Source: Streptomyces longisporoflavus (GTDB lineage: Bacteria > Actinomycetota > Actinomycetes > Streptomycetales > Streptomycetaceae). Taken from it: a stretch of DNA of 64,000 bases. Each line of letters starts with the position of its first letter. Positions within the stretch are counted from its first letter, which is position 1. Below are positions 8,155 through 17,179 of this stretch, in pieces. The stretch spans positions 1 to 64,000 of the forward strand of contig NZ_BMTR01000023.1 of assembly GCF_014649775.1 (NCBI RefSeq). Reading direction: 5' to 3'. Both the position numbers and the translations under genes were made by a program. Below the pieces are notes generated by a model that worked only from the letters and a program-made list of their open reading frames with translations, ran no database searches and was not told the DNA's origin.

Positions 8155-9128
8155 AGCAGGGCCCCCTTCGTCTTCTGCTTCCCGGGCGCAGCCGCCCCGA
8201 CCACGGCACTGGGCGTGCCGTCGCCGAGCCCGGCCGTGGTGGCCAGCGGGGCCAGCAGTCGCGGTGCGGGCTTGGACTGGGCAAGCTTGCGCATCCCGGC
8301 CAGCGCGCCGGTGAACATCGCTCCGAGGAGCAGCATCACCAGCTGGCCCGAAGCGGTGCGGTAGATCTCGCCCCAGGAGGGGTTGGTCAGGATGTACGCG
8401 GCGATGGCCAGGGAGATGACCGACACCCAGCGGGTGCCGGTGCGCACCTGGGCACGCTTGGCATCCAGACTGCGCAGCGAGATTGCTTCCTGCTCGGTGA
8501 GCGTGGCCATGGACTGCAGGGCCCGGCTCAGGCCGGGCCCGTGGTCCTGGGCGTGGGTGAGGAAGAGCATCACCGCGTTGTCCACGGCACCGTCCGAGAA
8601 CGCGTCGGCGAACTGGCGGTAGGCCAGCGAGGGGTTGGCGCCCACCCGCAGGCGGGCGGCCAGCAGCCGCACCTGCGGCCGGATCACCTGCGGGGCGCGG
8701 GTCGCCGATGCGGTGATCGCGCTGTCCAGGGTGCCGCCGGTCTCGTGCACCCCGGCCAGCTGCTGCATCCACTCGGCCAGGGCTTCCAGACGCACGATCT
8801 GCCGGCTGCTGGTCCCGGCCGGATTCCAGATCCACGGGATCCCCAGCACCGCCACCCCCGCCAGCAGTCCGTGCACCGGGCGGGCCCAGATGAGCCAGGC
8901 GCCGACCGTGGCCAGGGCCGCGGCGATGACGATGTAGCGGTAGCGCCGCGCCCACGCCTCGGGCAGCGCCGCCTGCGCGGCCTGCCAGCGCACCAGCCAC
9001 CGCGACGGCGGCCGGCCCGCAGCCGCGGCCGCCGGGACCGGGATGGCACCGCGTACGGCGACCAGCAGCCCGCCCACGATCAGCGCGCCGCACAGCGCGG
9101 CGAGCAGACTCCATTGATCACTGCTCAC
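8151..9128 (-). CDS. tadB: TadB-like inner-membrane platform protein
   Basis: 325 residues. Helices near 8-28 and 65-105, then a T2SSF domain (EALAEWMQQLAGVHETGGTL, typical of TadB) and two C-terminal helices (VSVISLAIAAYILTNP; LVMLLLGAMFTGALAGM). The family assembles with TadC and the TadA ATPase to extrude or retract Flp pili. The GTG start is fused to the stop of the ATPase gene by a GTGA overlap, so synthesis of ATPase and platform is probably coupled. Confidence 0.82.
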   Translation of the reverse strand: MSSDQWSLLAALCGALIVGGLLVAVRGAIPVPAAAAAGRPPSRWLVRWQAAQAALPEAWARRYRYIVIAAALATVGAWLIWARPVHGLLAGVAVLGIPWIWNPAGTSSRQIVRLEALAEWMQQLAGVHETGGTLDSAITASATRAPQVIRPQVRLLAARLRVGANPSLAYRQFADAFSDGAVDNAVMLFLTHAQDHGPGLSRALQSMATLTEQEAISLRSLDAKRAQVRTGTRWVSVISLAIAAYILTNPSWGEIYRTASGQLVMLLLGAMFTGALAGMRKLAQSKPAPRLLAPLATTAGLGDGTPSAVVGAAAPGKQKTKGALL

Positions 9129-10666
9129 GTGGCACGCTCCGATCCGCCCACAAGACCCAGGGGTGCGGGCCAGGTGCCGTACTGGGGCACGGTCAGCCAG
9201 CGCCGGTCGAGTCCGGCCAGAGCCTCCAGCTCCGTGATGCAGGAGGGTGCCAGCTGCGGCACCCCGCGCGGATCCGACCCGTTCGGCGCGAAGATCTCCT
9301 GGATGGAGGGGTGGCCGCCCTCGCCGGGCTGCACTTCCAGGACGTGCGAGACGAACCGGTGGCGGCGCCCGCCGATCCGCGTCTGGTTGATCTGCTTGAG
9401 GTAGACGATGAAGTTGATGCTGGTGCCGACGAGTTCGTGGACGTCGTCGCGGTGCATGCCCCGGCACAGGGTCACCAGCCGGGGCAGTACGAGGTCGGGG
9501 TAGGCGGCGTGCAGGGTGCACATGGAGCCGGCGCCGCCCGCGCTCATCGCCTGCAGCATCGCGATCGCCTCACGGTCACGGACCTCATCGACGATGACGC
9601 GGGTGGACAGCATGCGCAGGGCATGCGGGAACATGTCCTCCACGCTGATCTGGCCGACCTGATGCCCGTCGACGACCTCGCCGTTGGACTCGCGGGACTC
9701 CATCGCCAGGAACTGGGCACCGCCCTGATGCTGGTCCAGGAACAGTTCGCGGTCGGACTCCAGGGTGACCACCCGTTCTTCCGGGGGGATCTTGTGGGCC
9801 AGGGCGCGCAGCAGGGACGTCTTGCCGGTGCCCATGTCCCCGGCGAGCAGGATGTTCTTCTTCGCCAGGACCAGCGCGTGCAAGAACGCGGACAGGGCGG
9901 GGGAGAGGGTGCCCCACTCCTTGAGTTGTTCCAGGCTGGAGGTCAGCACGCGGTGGCGGCGCACGCCCAAAAACGGCACTGGGGTCAGCGTGGTGGCCTC
10001 GGCGCGCGAGCCGTCCGGCAGCCGGAAGCTGACCATCGGCGAGGACGCGGACAGCCGCCGCTCGCGGTGCCCGGAGTTGGACGCCAGCCGGTTGATCAAC
10101 GCGATCAGTTCGTCGTCGCTCTGCGCGATGGGCGGGACCCTCGCGGTGGGCCGGTTGAAGTAGTCGACCTGCACGTCGTCGCCCAGCACGACGACGTTCT
10201 CCACGTCCGGGTCATCCAGGTACTTCTGCAGCGGACCGGCGTGGAACAAGGCGTCGTAGACGGCCTGCGCGAGCGTGTCGACCTGTGCTGGGGTCAGTGC
10301 CGCCGTCCGGCGGGCCTGATTGACGGCCCACCGTGAGACGCGCTCGGCGACCAGCGAGCGGGCCCGTTCCCGGCGCGCGCTCTCGTTGGGCAGCGGGTCC
10401 TGGTCGTCGGCCGCCACGATGTCGTCGCTGACCGCATCGCGCAGTGCGGCGATGTCCTGCGGCGAGGCGGGCAACGCCCCCTGCCCGGTGACCTCCACGG
10501 CCGACGGTGAGGGGAGCGCCGCGGCCGGGCGCAGCGTGTGCGATCCGGCCCCCGGGGCGGCTGGGGCGGCGGGTCGCAGGGCCTGGCTGAGCACATCCTG
10601 CAACCGTGCCGGTGCCGGCGCGGGTGTCCCGTTCACCAGGGGCGGCTCGATGCGGAGGTCAGCCAT
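9125..10666 (-). CDS. tadA: TadA/CpaF-type pilus assembly ATPase
   Basis: 513 residues. A variable N-terminus is followed by the T2SSE/VirB11 fold. Walker A is GDMGTGKTS (residues 276-284), Walker B RVIVDEVR near 356-363, and the downstream CTLHA histidine box is intact, so it should be catalytically active. It powers pilus assembly at the cytoplasmic face. The ATG overlaps the last codons of the TadZ-like gene by 8 bases, and the stop overlaps tadB as GTGA. Confidence 0.9.
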   Translation of the reverse strand: MADLRIEPPLVNGTPAPAPARLQDVLSQALRPAAPAAPGAGSHTLRPAAALPSPSAVEVTGQGALPASPQDIAALRDAVSDDIVAADDQDPLPNESARRERARSLVAERVSRWAVNQARRTAALTPAQVDTLAQAVYDALFHAGPLQKYLDDPDVENVVVLGDDVQVDYFNRPTARVPPIAQSDDELIALINRLASNSGHRERRLSASSPMVSFRLPDGSRAEATTLTPVPFLGVRRHRVLTSSLEQLKEWGTLSPALSAFLHALVLAKKNILLAGDMGTGKTSLLRALAHKIPPEERVVTLESDRELFLDQHQGGAQFLAMESRESNGEVVDGHQVGQISVEDMFPHALRMLSTRVIVDEVRDREAIAMLQAMSAGGAGSMCTLHAAYPDLVLPRLVTLCRGMHRDDVHELVGTSINFIVYLKQINQTRIGGRRHRFVSHVLEVQPGEGGHPSIQEIFAPNGSDPRGVPQLAPSCITELEALAGLDRRWLTVPQYGTWPAPLGLVGGSERAT

Positions 10667-11582
10667 GGGCGCTCACTCCCAGACGCGGGTCCCGGCTCGT
10701 CGGGGGCGGGGCCTGCCGGCTCGAGGACAGCCGCTGCAGCACTCCGGCCACCACGGGCGAACTCACCGGAGGTGTAGGCATGTCCAGGGCACGGCGGCGG
10801 GTATGGACCTCCACTCCGATGGCCTGCACCGTTTTGCGGGCCTGCTTGAGCAGGCCGAGCTTCATCAGTTTCGGCGGGCGCTGCGAGCCGTGCGTGAACA
10901 GCGTGCCCGCCGTCGTATCCCACGGCAGCATGTCCACCACCGGGACCGCGAAGCGCCGCGCGATCGCATCCGTACGCAACCCGCCCGCAGAGGCAGGCAG
11001 TTCCTGGATGACCAGCAGCCGCAGCGCATCCGCGCCGCTGCCCCGCTGCTCCAACTCCGCCTGCAGCAGCCGCGCCACCGGCAGAGTCTGCGCCACCGAG
11101 GTCAGCGTGTTGCGCACCACCAGCAGCACCACATCGGCCCGGTGCGCGAGCACCGCAGGAAACAGCGCCGGGTGCAGCCCGCCGCCATCGACGACCACCT
11201 GACCTGCATCGACCACCACGTCATAGCCGGCGTGCTGGTCCATCGCCTGCAACAGCAGCGACAACGGCTCCCACGTCCCGGCCAGCGCGGAGGCCTGCGT
11301 CGGGTCGGTCAGCCCCGGCAGCAGCAGCCGATTGCCGTCCGCGTCCAGCGGGCGCAGGTGCGCCTCGAAACCCTCGGCCAGCTGGTTTTGCAGGTGGGCC
11401 TGGGCCAGATGCCACAACCCCACCTCCCCGCCCCACGCACCCTGCCGGTAGCCGGAGCGGATCGAGGCCTGCTTCGCCGCCGCCTCCACCAACAAAGAAG
11501 GGCGGGCGCTGGAAAGAGCGAGAGCCAGGCAGGACACGGTGACACCGCACCCGTGGCCGCCGGCCAGCACCATCACAGACAT
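10659..11582 (-). CDS. tadZ: TadZ/CpaE-like ParA-family protein with atypical P-loop
   Basis: 307 residues of a ParA/MinD-type fold: VMVLAGGHGCGVTVSCLALA at the N-terminus occupies the P-loop position but lacks the usual lysine, a feature of TadZ proteins; YDVVVDAG is the Walker B-like strand and HRADVVLLVVRNTLTSV the later core strand. TadZ proteins position Tad machinery at cell poles or foci. It lies immediately before tadA, with a short overlap. I am confident of the fold and context, less of nucleotide binding. Confidence 0.75.
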   Translation of the reverse strand: MSVMVLAGGHGCGVTVSCLALALSSARPSLLVEAAAKQASIRSGYRQGAWGGEVGLWHLAQAHLQNQLAEGFEAHLRPLDADGNRLLLPGLTDPTQASALAGTWEPLSLLLQAMDQHAGYDVVVDAGQVVVDGGGLHPALFPAVLAHRADVVLLVVRNTLTSVAQTLPVARLLQAELEQRGSGADALRLLVIQELPASAGGLRTDAIARRFAVPVVDMLPWDTTAGTLFTHGSQRPPKLMKLGLLKQARKTVQAIGVEVHTRRRALDMPTPPVSSPVVAGVLQRLSSSRQAPPPTSRDPRLGVSAHG

Positions 11583-11588
11583 CGCGCC

Positions 11589-12290
11589 TCAGCCCCCGGC
11601 CGCGGTCTTGAGCACGATCGCCACCCGGCCCGCGCTCGCATCCGATGCCACCACACCGCTGTCGGCATCCCGCACGGCGGTCTGCACCACGACGTCACCG
11701 CTGCTGGACGGCGCACCCACCTTGACAACACGGCCTGCGACTTCGGCGAGCTCGGGCTGCTCCTTGCCGGCAACCTCGCCCTCCTTCGGCCGGGTCACCA
11801 GGCTGACCGTGGCGCCGGGCCGCAACGCGTCGACCGGCGCCATGCCCCGCTTCACCTCGACCGCCACCAGCGCCTCACCCGGCTTGAGCCCGCCCTTGCC
11901 GGTGAGCTGCCGGGAGGTGAGCAGCGAACCCTGCGACAGGGCGGATGCAGCCCGCTGACCGATGATTGTGGTCTTCTTGGTGGCTGCCACCGGCTTGAGC
12001 CCGGGGTCCTCCGGCAAGGCGACCACCCGCAGATCCCCAGCCGTGATCTTCGACCCGGCGGGCACATCACGGGCCAGTGCCAGGACGTCCGTGCGCTCAC
12101 CCGAAGCGTTCAACAGCCCGGCGAAACCGATCGCGCCGGCCAGTACCATCACCGCGCCGATCACCATGAACGAGCGGCGCCGACGACGCGGCGGTTCCGG
12201 GTCGATGATGTCGAGATCGGGGCGCATCACGTCCCCGGCCGGCGGGGCGGGCACCGGTGCCGCCCTGTTTTTCGTACTGCTCTTCAACAC
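11589..12290 (-). CDS. cpaB: CpaB/RcpC-like pilus assembly protein (SAF domain)
   Basis: 233 residues: a short basic cytoplasmic part, one membrane helix (about 41-61, FMVIGAVMVLAGAIGFAGLL) and a SAF domain beginning VLALARDVPAGSKITAGDLR, followed by a RcpC/CpaB-like beta domain (AVEVKRGMAPVDALRPGATV). These proteins sit in the envelope and stabilise the pilus channel. It is separated by 6 bases from the TadZ-like gene and belongs to the same operon. Confidence 0.8.
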   Translation of the reverse strand: MLKSSTKNRAAPVPAPPAGDVMRPDLDIIDPEPPRRRRRSFMVIGAVMVLAGAIGFAGLLNASGERTDVLALARDVPAGSKITAGDLRVVALPEDPGLKPVAATKKTTIIGQRAASALSQGSLLTSRQLTGKGGLKPGEALVAVEVKRGMAPVDALRPGATVSLVTRPKEGEVAGKEQPELAEVAGRVVKVGAPSSSGDVVVQTAVRDADSGVVASDASAGRVAIVLKTAAGG

Positions 12291-12306
12291 GTGCCTGCCA
12301 TCCCGC

Positions 12307-13245
12307 CTAGTCGAGGACTCTCATCTCGCCCACGGACACCTCGAAGTCGCTCTCACGCACCTCGGTGAACGCGCCTGTCTCTCCACCGCCCCCGGTGACC
12401 TGCCACTCCACCGCCCACGTCGCGGTCGCGGTGCCCTTGAAACGCCCGCCCGCGCGGTCCGTGGACGCAGTGCGGTAGAAGTGCCCGCAGTCGGGAGACT
12501 TGGCCATGCCGTAGGAGGCCTTGTACTTGGTCCCCGCGCCCTGGCAGGTGACGGATTTCCCGTCGCCCATCGCCCAGCGGATCGAGGACACCTTCGCGGT
12601 CGCCGACACCGTCACCCCCGCCAGCGACGCGGAAGCGGAGTTGGGGCCGAACGTGGTTGGGGAGGGCTCCACCCACATCCACATCGGCACCCCGACCGTG
12701 TACTTGCCCGCCGCACGCGGGCTGGCGATCTTCGGCCCGATCAGCAGCATCCTGTCCACGGCCTCCCGTGCCAACTGCTCCGGGTCGACGTCTACAGCCG
12801 GGGCTTCGGCGGCCCAGAAGGTTTGGGGGATTGCGCCCAAAGCGCCCGCGCCCATGGCCATTCCGGCTTGCTGCCCGAGGCAGACCCGGGTGTAGATGGC
12901 ACCCTCGCCTTTGCGGCCCTTCCAAATGGGGGCGCTCTTGGGCGGCTGAGGTTCAAGACGCTGCACGGCGCACAGCTGTGGGCGTGGCTTGCCCTTCTCC
13001 CCCTTCCCCGCCGTCTGGCTTCCGCTTCCGGGCTGCTGGGTCTGCCCTCCACCGCCACCGGGCTCCTTACGGCATACGTAGATCCACGACGCGGGCCCGC
13101 ACGGCTTGCCCACACCGGATTTACCGCCGTCGTCGGCATGGGCCACTCCGGGTAGTAGCCCCGCTCCTGCTACCGCAGCCGCCACGAATGTCAGGACGAC
13201 GGCTTGCAGGGGTCGGCGCTCGGCTTGAATCCCGTGATCATCCAC
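12307..13245 (-). CDS. Secreted protein of the Tad operon, function unknown
   Basis: 312 residues from a GTG at 13245 preceded by GGGGGAAGAA. A signal peptide is evident (PLQAVVLTFVAAAVAGAGLL then PGVAHA), followed by a Gly/Gln-rich linker and a domain with four or more cysteines (CGPASWIYVCRKE, LCAVQRL, RVCLGQQ, VTCQGAG, DCGHFYR). The gene overlaps the upstream lipoprotein gene by 55 bases; a later start would cut the signal peptide. Homologues commonly accompany Streptomyces Tad clusters, but I know of no assigned role. An external pilus-associated or wall component is a reasonable guess. Confidence 0.65.
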   Translation of the reverse strand: MDDHGIQAERRPLQAVVLTFVAAAVAGAGLLPGVAHADDGGKSGVGKPCGPASWIYVCRKEPGGGGGQTQQPGSGSQTAGKGEKGKPRPQLCAVQRLEPQPPKSAPIWKGRKGEGAIYTRVCLGQQAGMAMGAGALGAIPQTFWAAEAPAVDVDPEQLAREAVDRMLLIGPKIASPRAAGKYTVGVPMWMWVEPSPTTFGPNSASASLAGVTVSATAKVSSIRWAMGDGKSVTCQGAGTKYKASYGMAKSPDCGHFYRTASTDRAGGRFKGTATATWAVEWQVTGGGGETGAFTEVRESDFEVSVGEMRVLD

Positions 13246-13829
13246 TTCTTCCCCCACTTTTCCGCGTCGATGGTGGTCTCGAAGCGCGAAGGCTGTTCCG
13301 ACGGGAGTGGCTGCACCTCGCCCGATCCGCGCTTGACGGTCTTCCACTCGCTGATGTCCAGGCAGTCGGACAAGCGAGCCTTGGGGATCTCTTTCCGCAG
13401 GTCCAGGGACGTGACCTCGGTGTCATGCGAGGGAGCACCCTTGGTCACGGTGTCAGCCTGCTTCATCCCCAACAGGTCACCCATGACGCGTCCGAGTGCG
13501 TCCTTGGTCGAGTAATCCTTCAGGTTCGTGCCATCGATCGAGCCCTTGGCGTACGCCTTGACCTGCTCCTCCCACATCCGCTCGTACACCTTCAGGACTG
13601 CCTGCTTGTCCTTGGCCTCAGGGTCGTCGCTCTTGGACGGCGTCGGTGAAGTCTCGGGATTTGAAGCTGACGGAGTGGCGGGCGGCTTGGAATCCTCGCT
13701 CTTGTCGCCGCTGCCGCTGCAGGCGGTGAGTGCGCCTGCGGTGCACAAGGTGAGAAGCAGGGCCGCTGCCTGCTGCCTTTTCCTGGTGCGAACACCGAAA
13801 TATGCCTGCTGATTACCTGCTCGAGTCAC
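13191..13829 (-). CDS. Lipoprotein, first gene of the Tad operon
   Basis: 212 residues. RQQAAALLLTLCTAGALTAC carries a lipobox (LTAC), after which a Ser/Pro/Asp-rich linker leads to a folded domain (QAVLKVYERMWEEQVKAYAK; KWMITGF). The final part looks like the NTF2-like folds of many Streptomyces lipoproteins, which is an inference. It opens the leftward Tad operon; upstream there is more than 1 kb without a confident gene, so the operon promoter should lie just beyond 13829. Confidence 0.7.
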   Translation of the reverse strand: MTRAGNQQAYFGVRTRKRQQAAALLLTLCTAGALTACSGSGDKSEDSKPPATPSASNPETSPTPSKSDDPEAKDKQAVLKVYERMWEEQVKAYAKGSIDGTNLKDYSTKDALGRVMGDLLGMKQADTVTKGAPSHDTEVTSLDLRKEIPKARLSDCLDISEWKTVKRGSGEVQPLPSEQPSRFETTIDAEKWGKKWMITGFKPSADPCKPSS

Positions 13830-14973
13830 TGTCTCTCCCCGTACGCCGTAATACTGCGCCGTCGAACTCCCGGGGCATGGAGCAAAGCGATAAGGGGAGA
13901 ACGCGGCTGGTCCGAGCTGCGGTGATGTGCTTGGTGCCGGTCACACTATGGCGCAGGGCGCCCACCGGTCACCCTGTTCTCTCCTGCCCTGTGGGGTAGT
14001 TGGCGGGGATCCAGCCACGACGCAGCACCAGAGCGGACGATTCGGCGCCCTGCGCTGGAGGCAGATGGTGCAGGATTGAACATCTGGTCCGGTGCAAAGG
14101 CGAACGTTGAAACGGAGAGCGAATCCGGAGTTGGTACTCCTGGTTGGTCACGTCCGAAGGTCAAGCTCGGTGCCGCCGGGTGCTCTCACACAGGGGGTAC
14201 AAGCCACCGAAAGATCAACGAATCGAAGGCGGCTGCGCCAGCCCTACTCGAGTGCCGGGGACGCTTTGAAGCGCGCGGGCGGGGGAGGTAGCGAGCAATT
14301 GCCCCTCCAAGGCCAGAAGCCACCTGTTCAGGGGTGGGTGCCCTGGGGTTTTCGCGGGCGAAGGGTGCGATGCGATGCCAGCCGTGCTACACGTGCTGGC
14401 CCTCGACGTCACCCTGGAACGGAAGCGCGGTGCACTACCTCCCGCGCCGTGGGATCGGGCCTCTGTGCCGCAGAGGCGGGGCGCGCTTGCTCATCTGGCG
14501 GGGCAGTGAGCAAGCTCGGAAGAAGGAAAGCGGAATCCCGCAACGCTCTGCTTACGGCTTCTGCGCCGTGCCCTTCGATGGGCCGGGGGAGGCTTGTTGG
14601 TGTGCCGACTGGCCCGGTGCCTTGGCATTGCAGTCCCGTAGACGTGGCGGCACCTGCTCCGGGATGGTCGCGAAAGTTGGCGCAAAGCGCTCTTCGACGG
14701 CGGCGGCCGGCTGGGGGAGCCCTGCGGTGAGCCGATGAGATGGGCGAAGCCTGCGTGTGTCCCAGTTGATCGCCGACTACCGGGTGCGGGGTCGACACCG
14801 TGCGGGGCCGCCCGGCGGCGAGACATCGGATCGTGGAGCGTCAACGCCTCATCTGCCGTGGAGGCGTCGTTACCGGGTGCAGCGTGCCGCCCTGGCGGCA
14901 GGCGACCGGCTGGCTCCGTTCCCGCTCGCCGCTGCCGAGCCGCAGCCGGGCTGCGAGGGAGAGCCGCCCGGAG
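13830..14973. other. Long gene-poor stretch with direct repeats and a possible decayed gene
   Basis: No confident gene. Two copies of CCGGTCAC (about 13938-13945 and 13967-13974), 28 bases apart, lie in the presumptive promoter region of the Tad operon and could be an activator site. On the plus strand, an ATG at 14375 opens 44 codons with good actinobacterial codon use (MPAVLHVLALDVTLERKRGA...) stopping at 14509. The next frame then reads SEQARKKESGIPQRSAYGFC and onward, so this may be one gene broken by a frameshift. I do not recognise it. Confidence 0.3.
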
Positions 14974-15417
14974 CTATGCCCAGCCGTGCTCGGTGAGTAC
15001 GCCGTGGTCGTGGAGATACCCGAGCAGGCCTTCCTTCGGGTACTCGATGATGTCGTCGGGCAGATCGTGGATGTTGAACCATTGAAGGCCCAGACACTTC
15101 GCAGGCTCCCGGTTGACGGGGTGCCCGCTCCACAAGGTGGCCACGAAGAAGAACCCGATGCGTTCCATGGCCTCGTTCTGCCGGTGGTGCACGACATGGT
15201 CCAGGCGCAGATGGTCCGGATCGACCTCGACACCGGTTTCTTCCAGCAGTTCGCGGGCTCCGCCGATGCTGAGGGCTTCCGCCCGGTCGAGCTTGCCCGT
15301 GGGCAGGTGCCGGCGGCCTCTGCCGTAGGATCCGCCGCGCTGGGAGAGCAGCAGCGTGTCGGCGTCGCGCAGGATGACGTGGGTATCGATGACGGGTTGC
15401 GCGGGTTGCGGCTTCAT
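14974..15417 (-). CDS. NUDIX hydrolase
   Basis: 147 residues from the ATG at 15417 (GCAGGGATC before it). The NUDIX box is complete: GKLDRAEALSIGGARELLEE then TGVEV, with the REUxEExGU core and both metal-binding glutamates. Such enzymes hydrolyse nucleoside diphosphates linked to another moiety. It is the last gene of the leftward group, 143 bases after the methyltransferase gene. The extended frame to 15483 has no ribosome site. The substrate is unknown; its position beside nucleotide-handling enzymes suggests a modified nucleotide or house-cleaning role. Confidence 0.85.
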   Translation of the reverse strand: MKPQPAQPVIDTHVILRDADTLLLSQRGGSYGRGRRHLPTGKLDRAEALSIGGARELLEETGVEVDPDHLRLDHVVHHRQNEAMERIGFFFVATLWSGHPVNREPAKCLGLQWFNIHDLPDDIIEYPKEGLLGYLHDHGVLTEHGWA

Positions 15418-15560
15418 GATCCCTGCGGTGTTGGGTCCGGTGGGATGGCCGGCCGTACTGAGGTCGGGCGAGGTCCCGGGCATACAAGGGTTGCCCCTGC
15501 GGTGCAGCTGCCGTGGTAGCGGTACTGGACCTCATCCGGGGGGCGTCTGTGGATCCTCTG

Positions 15561-16433
15561 TCATCTCGGGGCCGTCGGGGTATCCGACGCCGACGGGGTG
15601 CGGAGCCACACGGTCAGATGTGAGGTGAGAGGGCTCGGTCTTTGTGGGCTGAAGTCGTGGTCGGCGAAGAAGTTGATGAGTTCGTCGGCGGTTCGACGGT
15701 TGTGGAACCTCTGTGCACCGTGGGCTTTGTGGATACTGATGTTCTCGGTGATGACGGTGGTCACGGTTGAGAGGGGCTGTGCCAGTTCCCGGTGGGGATG
15801 GGGCAGGTGGTCCAGGGTGTCGATGATCCATAGCGCGTCGGTGCCGGTGGCTGCGTCGAGTCGGTCGGGCTCGACGGCTTGGATGGGCCGGTTGCTGCGC
15901 GCGGCGCGCCATTCCAGGAAGCGGGTCGAGGGCGAGTGGTAGTCGCACGGGGTCACGGTGTAGCCGAGGGAGCGCAGCCGGAGAGTGTCCTGGCCGATGC
16001 CGCAGCCGTAGTCGATGAGGGTGTGTACGCCCAGCTGTTCGAGGATCGGGCGGGCTTGGCGGAGGTAGGGCGGGCGGTTTCCGCTCGCGGTCCAGATGGT
16101 CGAGTTGTAGAGGTAGTCCGTACTGGAACGGAAGAACTCTGCGCGGGCGGCTGGCGTGGTCGGTCGAGCCGTGTCCCAAGCGGCGGCCAGGGCATGCGAG
16201 GAGTCGTAGTAGGGGATGAAGTCGTCCGCGAGGAATTCGCGTAGATCACCAAGGAGTGCGGAGCCCCGGGCTCGGTGCCAGCGGTAGACGTTCCACGCCG
16301 TCCAGCAGTCGGGGCAGCGGTCGAGGTGGCGGCGCAAGGAGCTAGCACGCGCGGTGGCGAGTTGTTGCCTGATGAAGGCGGGGAACAGTACGCGGTGGTG
16401 GCGGCAGCGCTGAGGGGTGGTCGCTGCGGTCAT
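15561..16433 (-). CDS. SAM-dependent methyltransferase with N-terminal zinc-finger-like segment
   Basis: 290 residues. Residues 10-55 contain CRHHRVLFPAFIRQQL followed by LRRHLDRCPDCWTAW: a His/Cys cluster like the HC2 zinc fingers of anti-sigma factors. After residue 110 comes a class I methyltransferase fold with motif I LIDYGCGIGQDT and LWIIDTLDHLPHP. The ATG overlaps the stop of the HAD gene (ATGA). The fusion is unusual. It might methylate a small molecule from the neighbouring pathway or a macromolecule held by the finger; the sequence does not decide. Confidence 0.65.
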   Translation of the reverse strand: MTAATTPQRCRHHRVLFPAFIRQQLATARASSLRRHLDRCPDCWTAWNVYRWHRARGSALLGDLREFLADDFIPYYDSSHALAAAWDTARPTTPAARAEFFRSSTDYLYNSTIWTASGNRPPYLRQARPILEQLGVHTLIDYGCGIGQDTLRLRSLGYTVTPCDYHSPSTRFLEWRAARSNRPIQAVEPDRLDAATGTDALWIIDTLDHLPHPHRELAQPLSTVTTVITENISIHKAHGAQRFHNRRTADELINFFADHDFSPQRPSPLTSHLTVWLRTPSASDTPTAPR

Positions 16434-17179
16434 GGTGTGCCGGCCCCTGTTTCGGGGCGGATCAGAGCGCTCTGGTCCCTGGTGAGGGTGGGGACGTCCA
16501 TGCGGGCGGCGCGGGCGGCGTCGATCCCGGCGGGCGCGTCGTCCACGGAAGGGCAATGCGGGGCGGGTACGCCGATGCGGTGTGCGGCCTGCAGATAGAC
16601 CTCGGGCGCCGGTTTTCCCGGGGCGACGTCTTCGGCGGTCACGATGGCCTGGAAGGCGTTGAGCAGGCCAAGGGCGCTCAGACCTGCGGTGGCCAGCGGG
16701 CGTCGGGCACGGGAGGCAATGGCGCAGGGGAGGCTGGCGGTTCGGGCCTGTCGCGGGAGCGCGAGGGTGATGGGGATGGGCCGTAGACGGCCGGACTGCA
16801 GGTGACGCAGCAGCAGTTGGCTGCTGGGGGTGCGAACCTGCGCCGCGGGCACGGGCTTGGGCAGCAGGGCGATCAGGTCGGGGATCGGGAGGCCCGCATG
16901 CCGGTCCCGGGGCGCGGGGAGTTCGACGTGGTAGGGGGAGCGGGCCTGGGCGTGGTGGCGGGCCTGGTGCGTGTCAGCCAGGGTGCCGTCCCAGTCCAGG
17001 GCGAGGCCCTGGATGCGGCCGGGTCGCAACGGCAGGGCGCTGTCACGCGCGCGGGTGACAGAACGGCAAAGGGGGGCCGGATTGACGGATGTGGGTGGAG
17101 GCGCTGTGGGAGGGTCGAGGGATCCGGCCGTGTCCGCGGCCGCTTGCTGCAGGTAGGCCGGGGACTGGGATATGACCAT
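16430..17179 (-). CDS. HAD-superfamily phosphatase
   Basis: The four HAD motifs are present: LDWDGTLADT (nucleophile and acid/base aspartates), CAIASRA in the motif II position, APGKPAPEVYL (Lys) and SVDDAPAGIDAARAA. It resembles phosphoglycolate/beta-phosphoglucomutase-type enzymes. The start is uncertain: ATG 17179 overlaps the divergent NUDIX gene by 8 bases and adds about 50 poorly conserved-looking residues, whereas a TTG at 17029 would begin just before the first motif and leave a promoter-sized gap containing a dyad. Role inferred: removal of a phosphate from a sugar or nucleotide, linked to the neighbouring operon. Confidence 0.75.
   Translation of the reverse strand: MVISQSPAYLQQAAADTAGSLDPPTAPPPTSVNPAPLCRSVTRARDSALPLRPGRIQGLALDWDGTLADTHQARHHAQARSPYHVELPAPRDRHAGLPIPDLIALLPKPVPAAQVRTPSSQLLLRHLQSGRLRPIPITLALPRQARTASLPCAIASRARRPLATAGLSALGLLNAFQAIVTAEDVAPGKPAPEVYLQAAHRIGVPAPHCPSVDDAPAGIDAARAARMDVPTLTRDQSALIRPETGAGTP
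17040..17061. promoter_or_regulatory. Dyad CTGTCAC/GTGACAG
   Basis: Perfect 7-base arms separated by 8 bases. If the HAD gene starts at 17029, this dyad lies between the divergent HAD and NUDIX genes and would be a good operator site; if the HAD gene starts at 17179 it lies inside the coding sequence. Confidence 0.35.
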
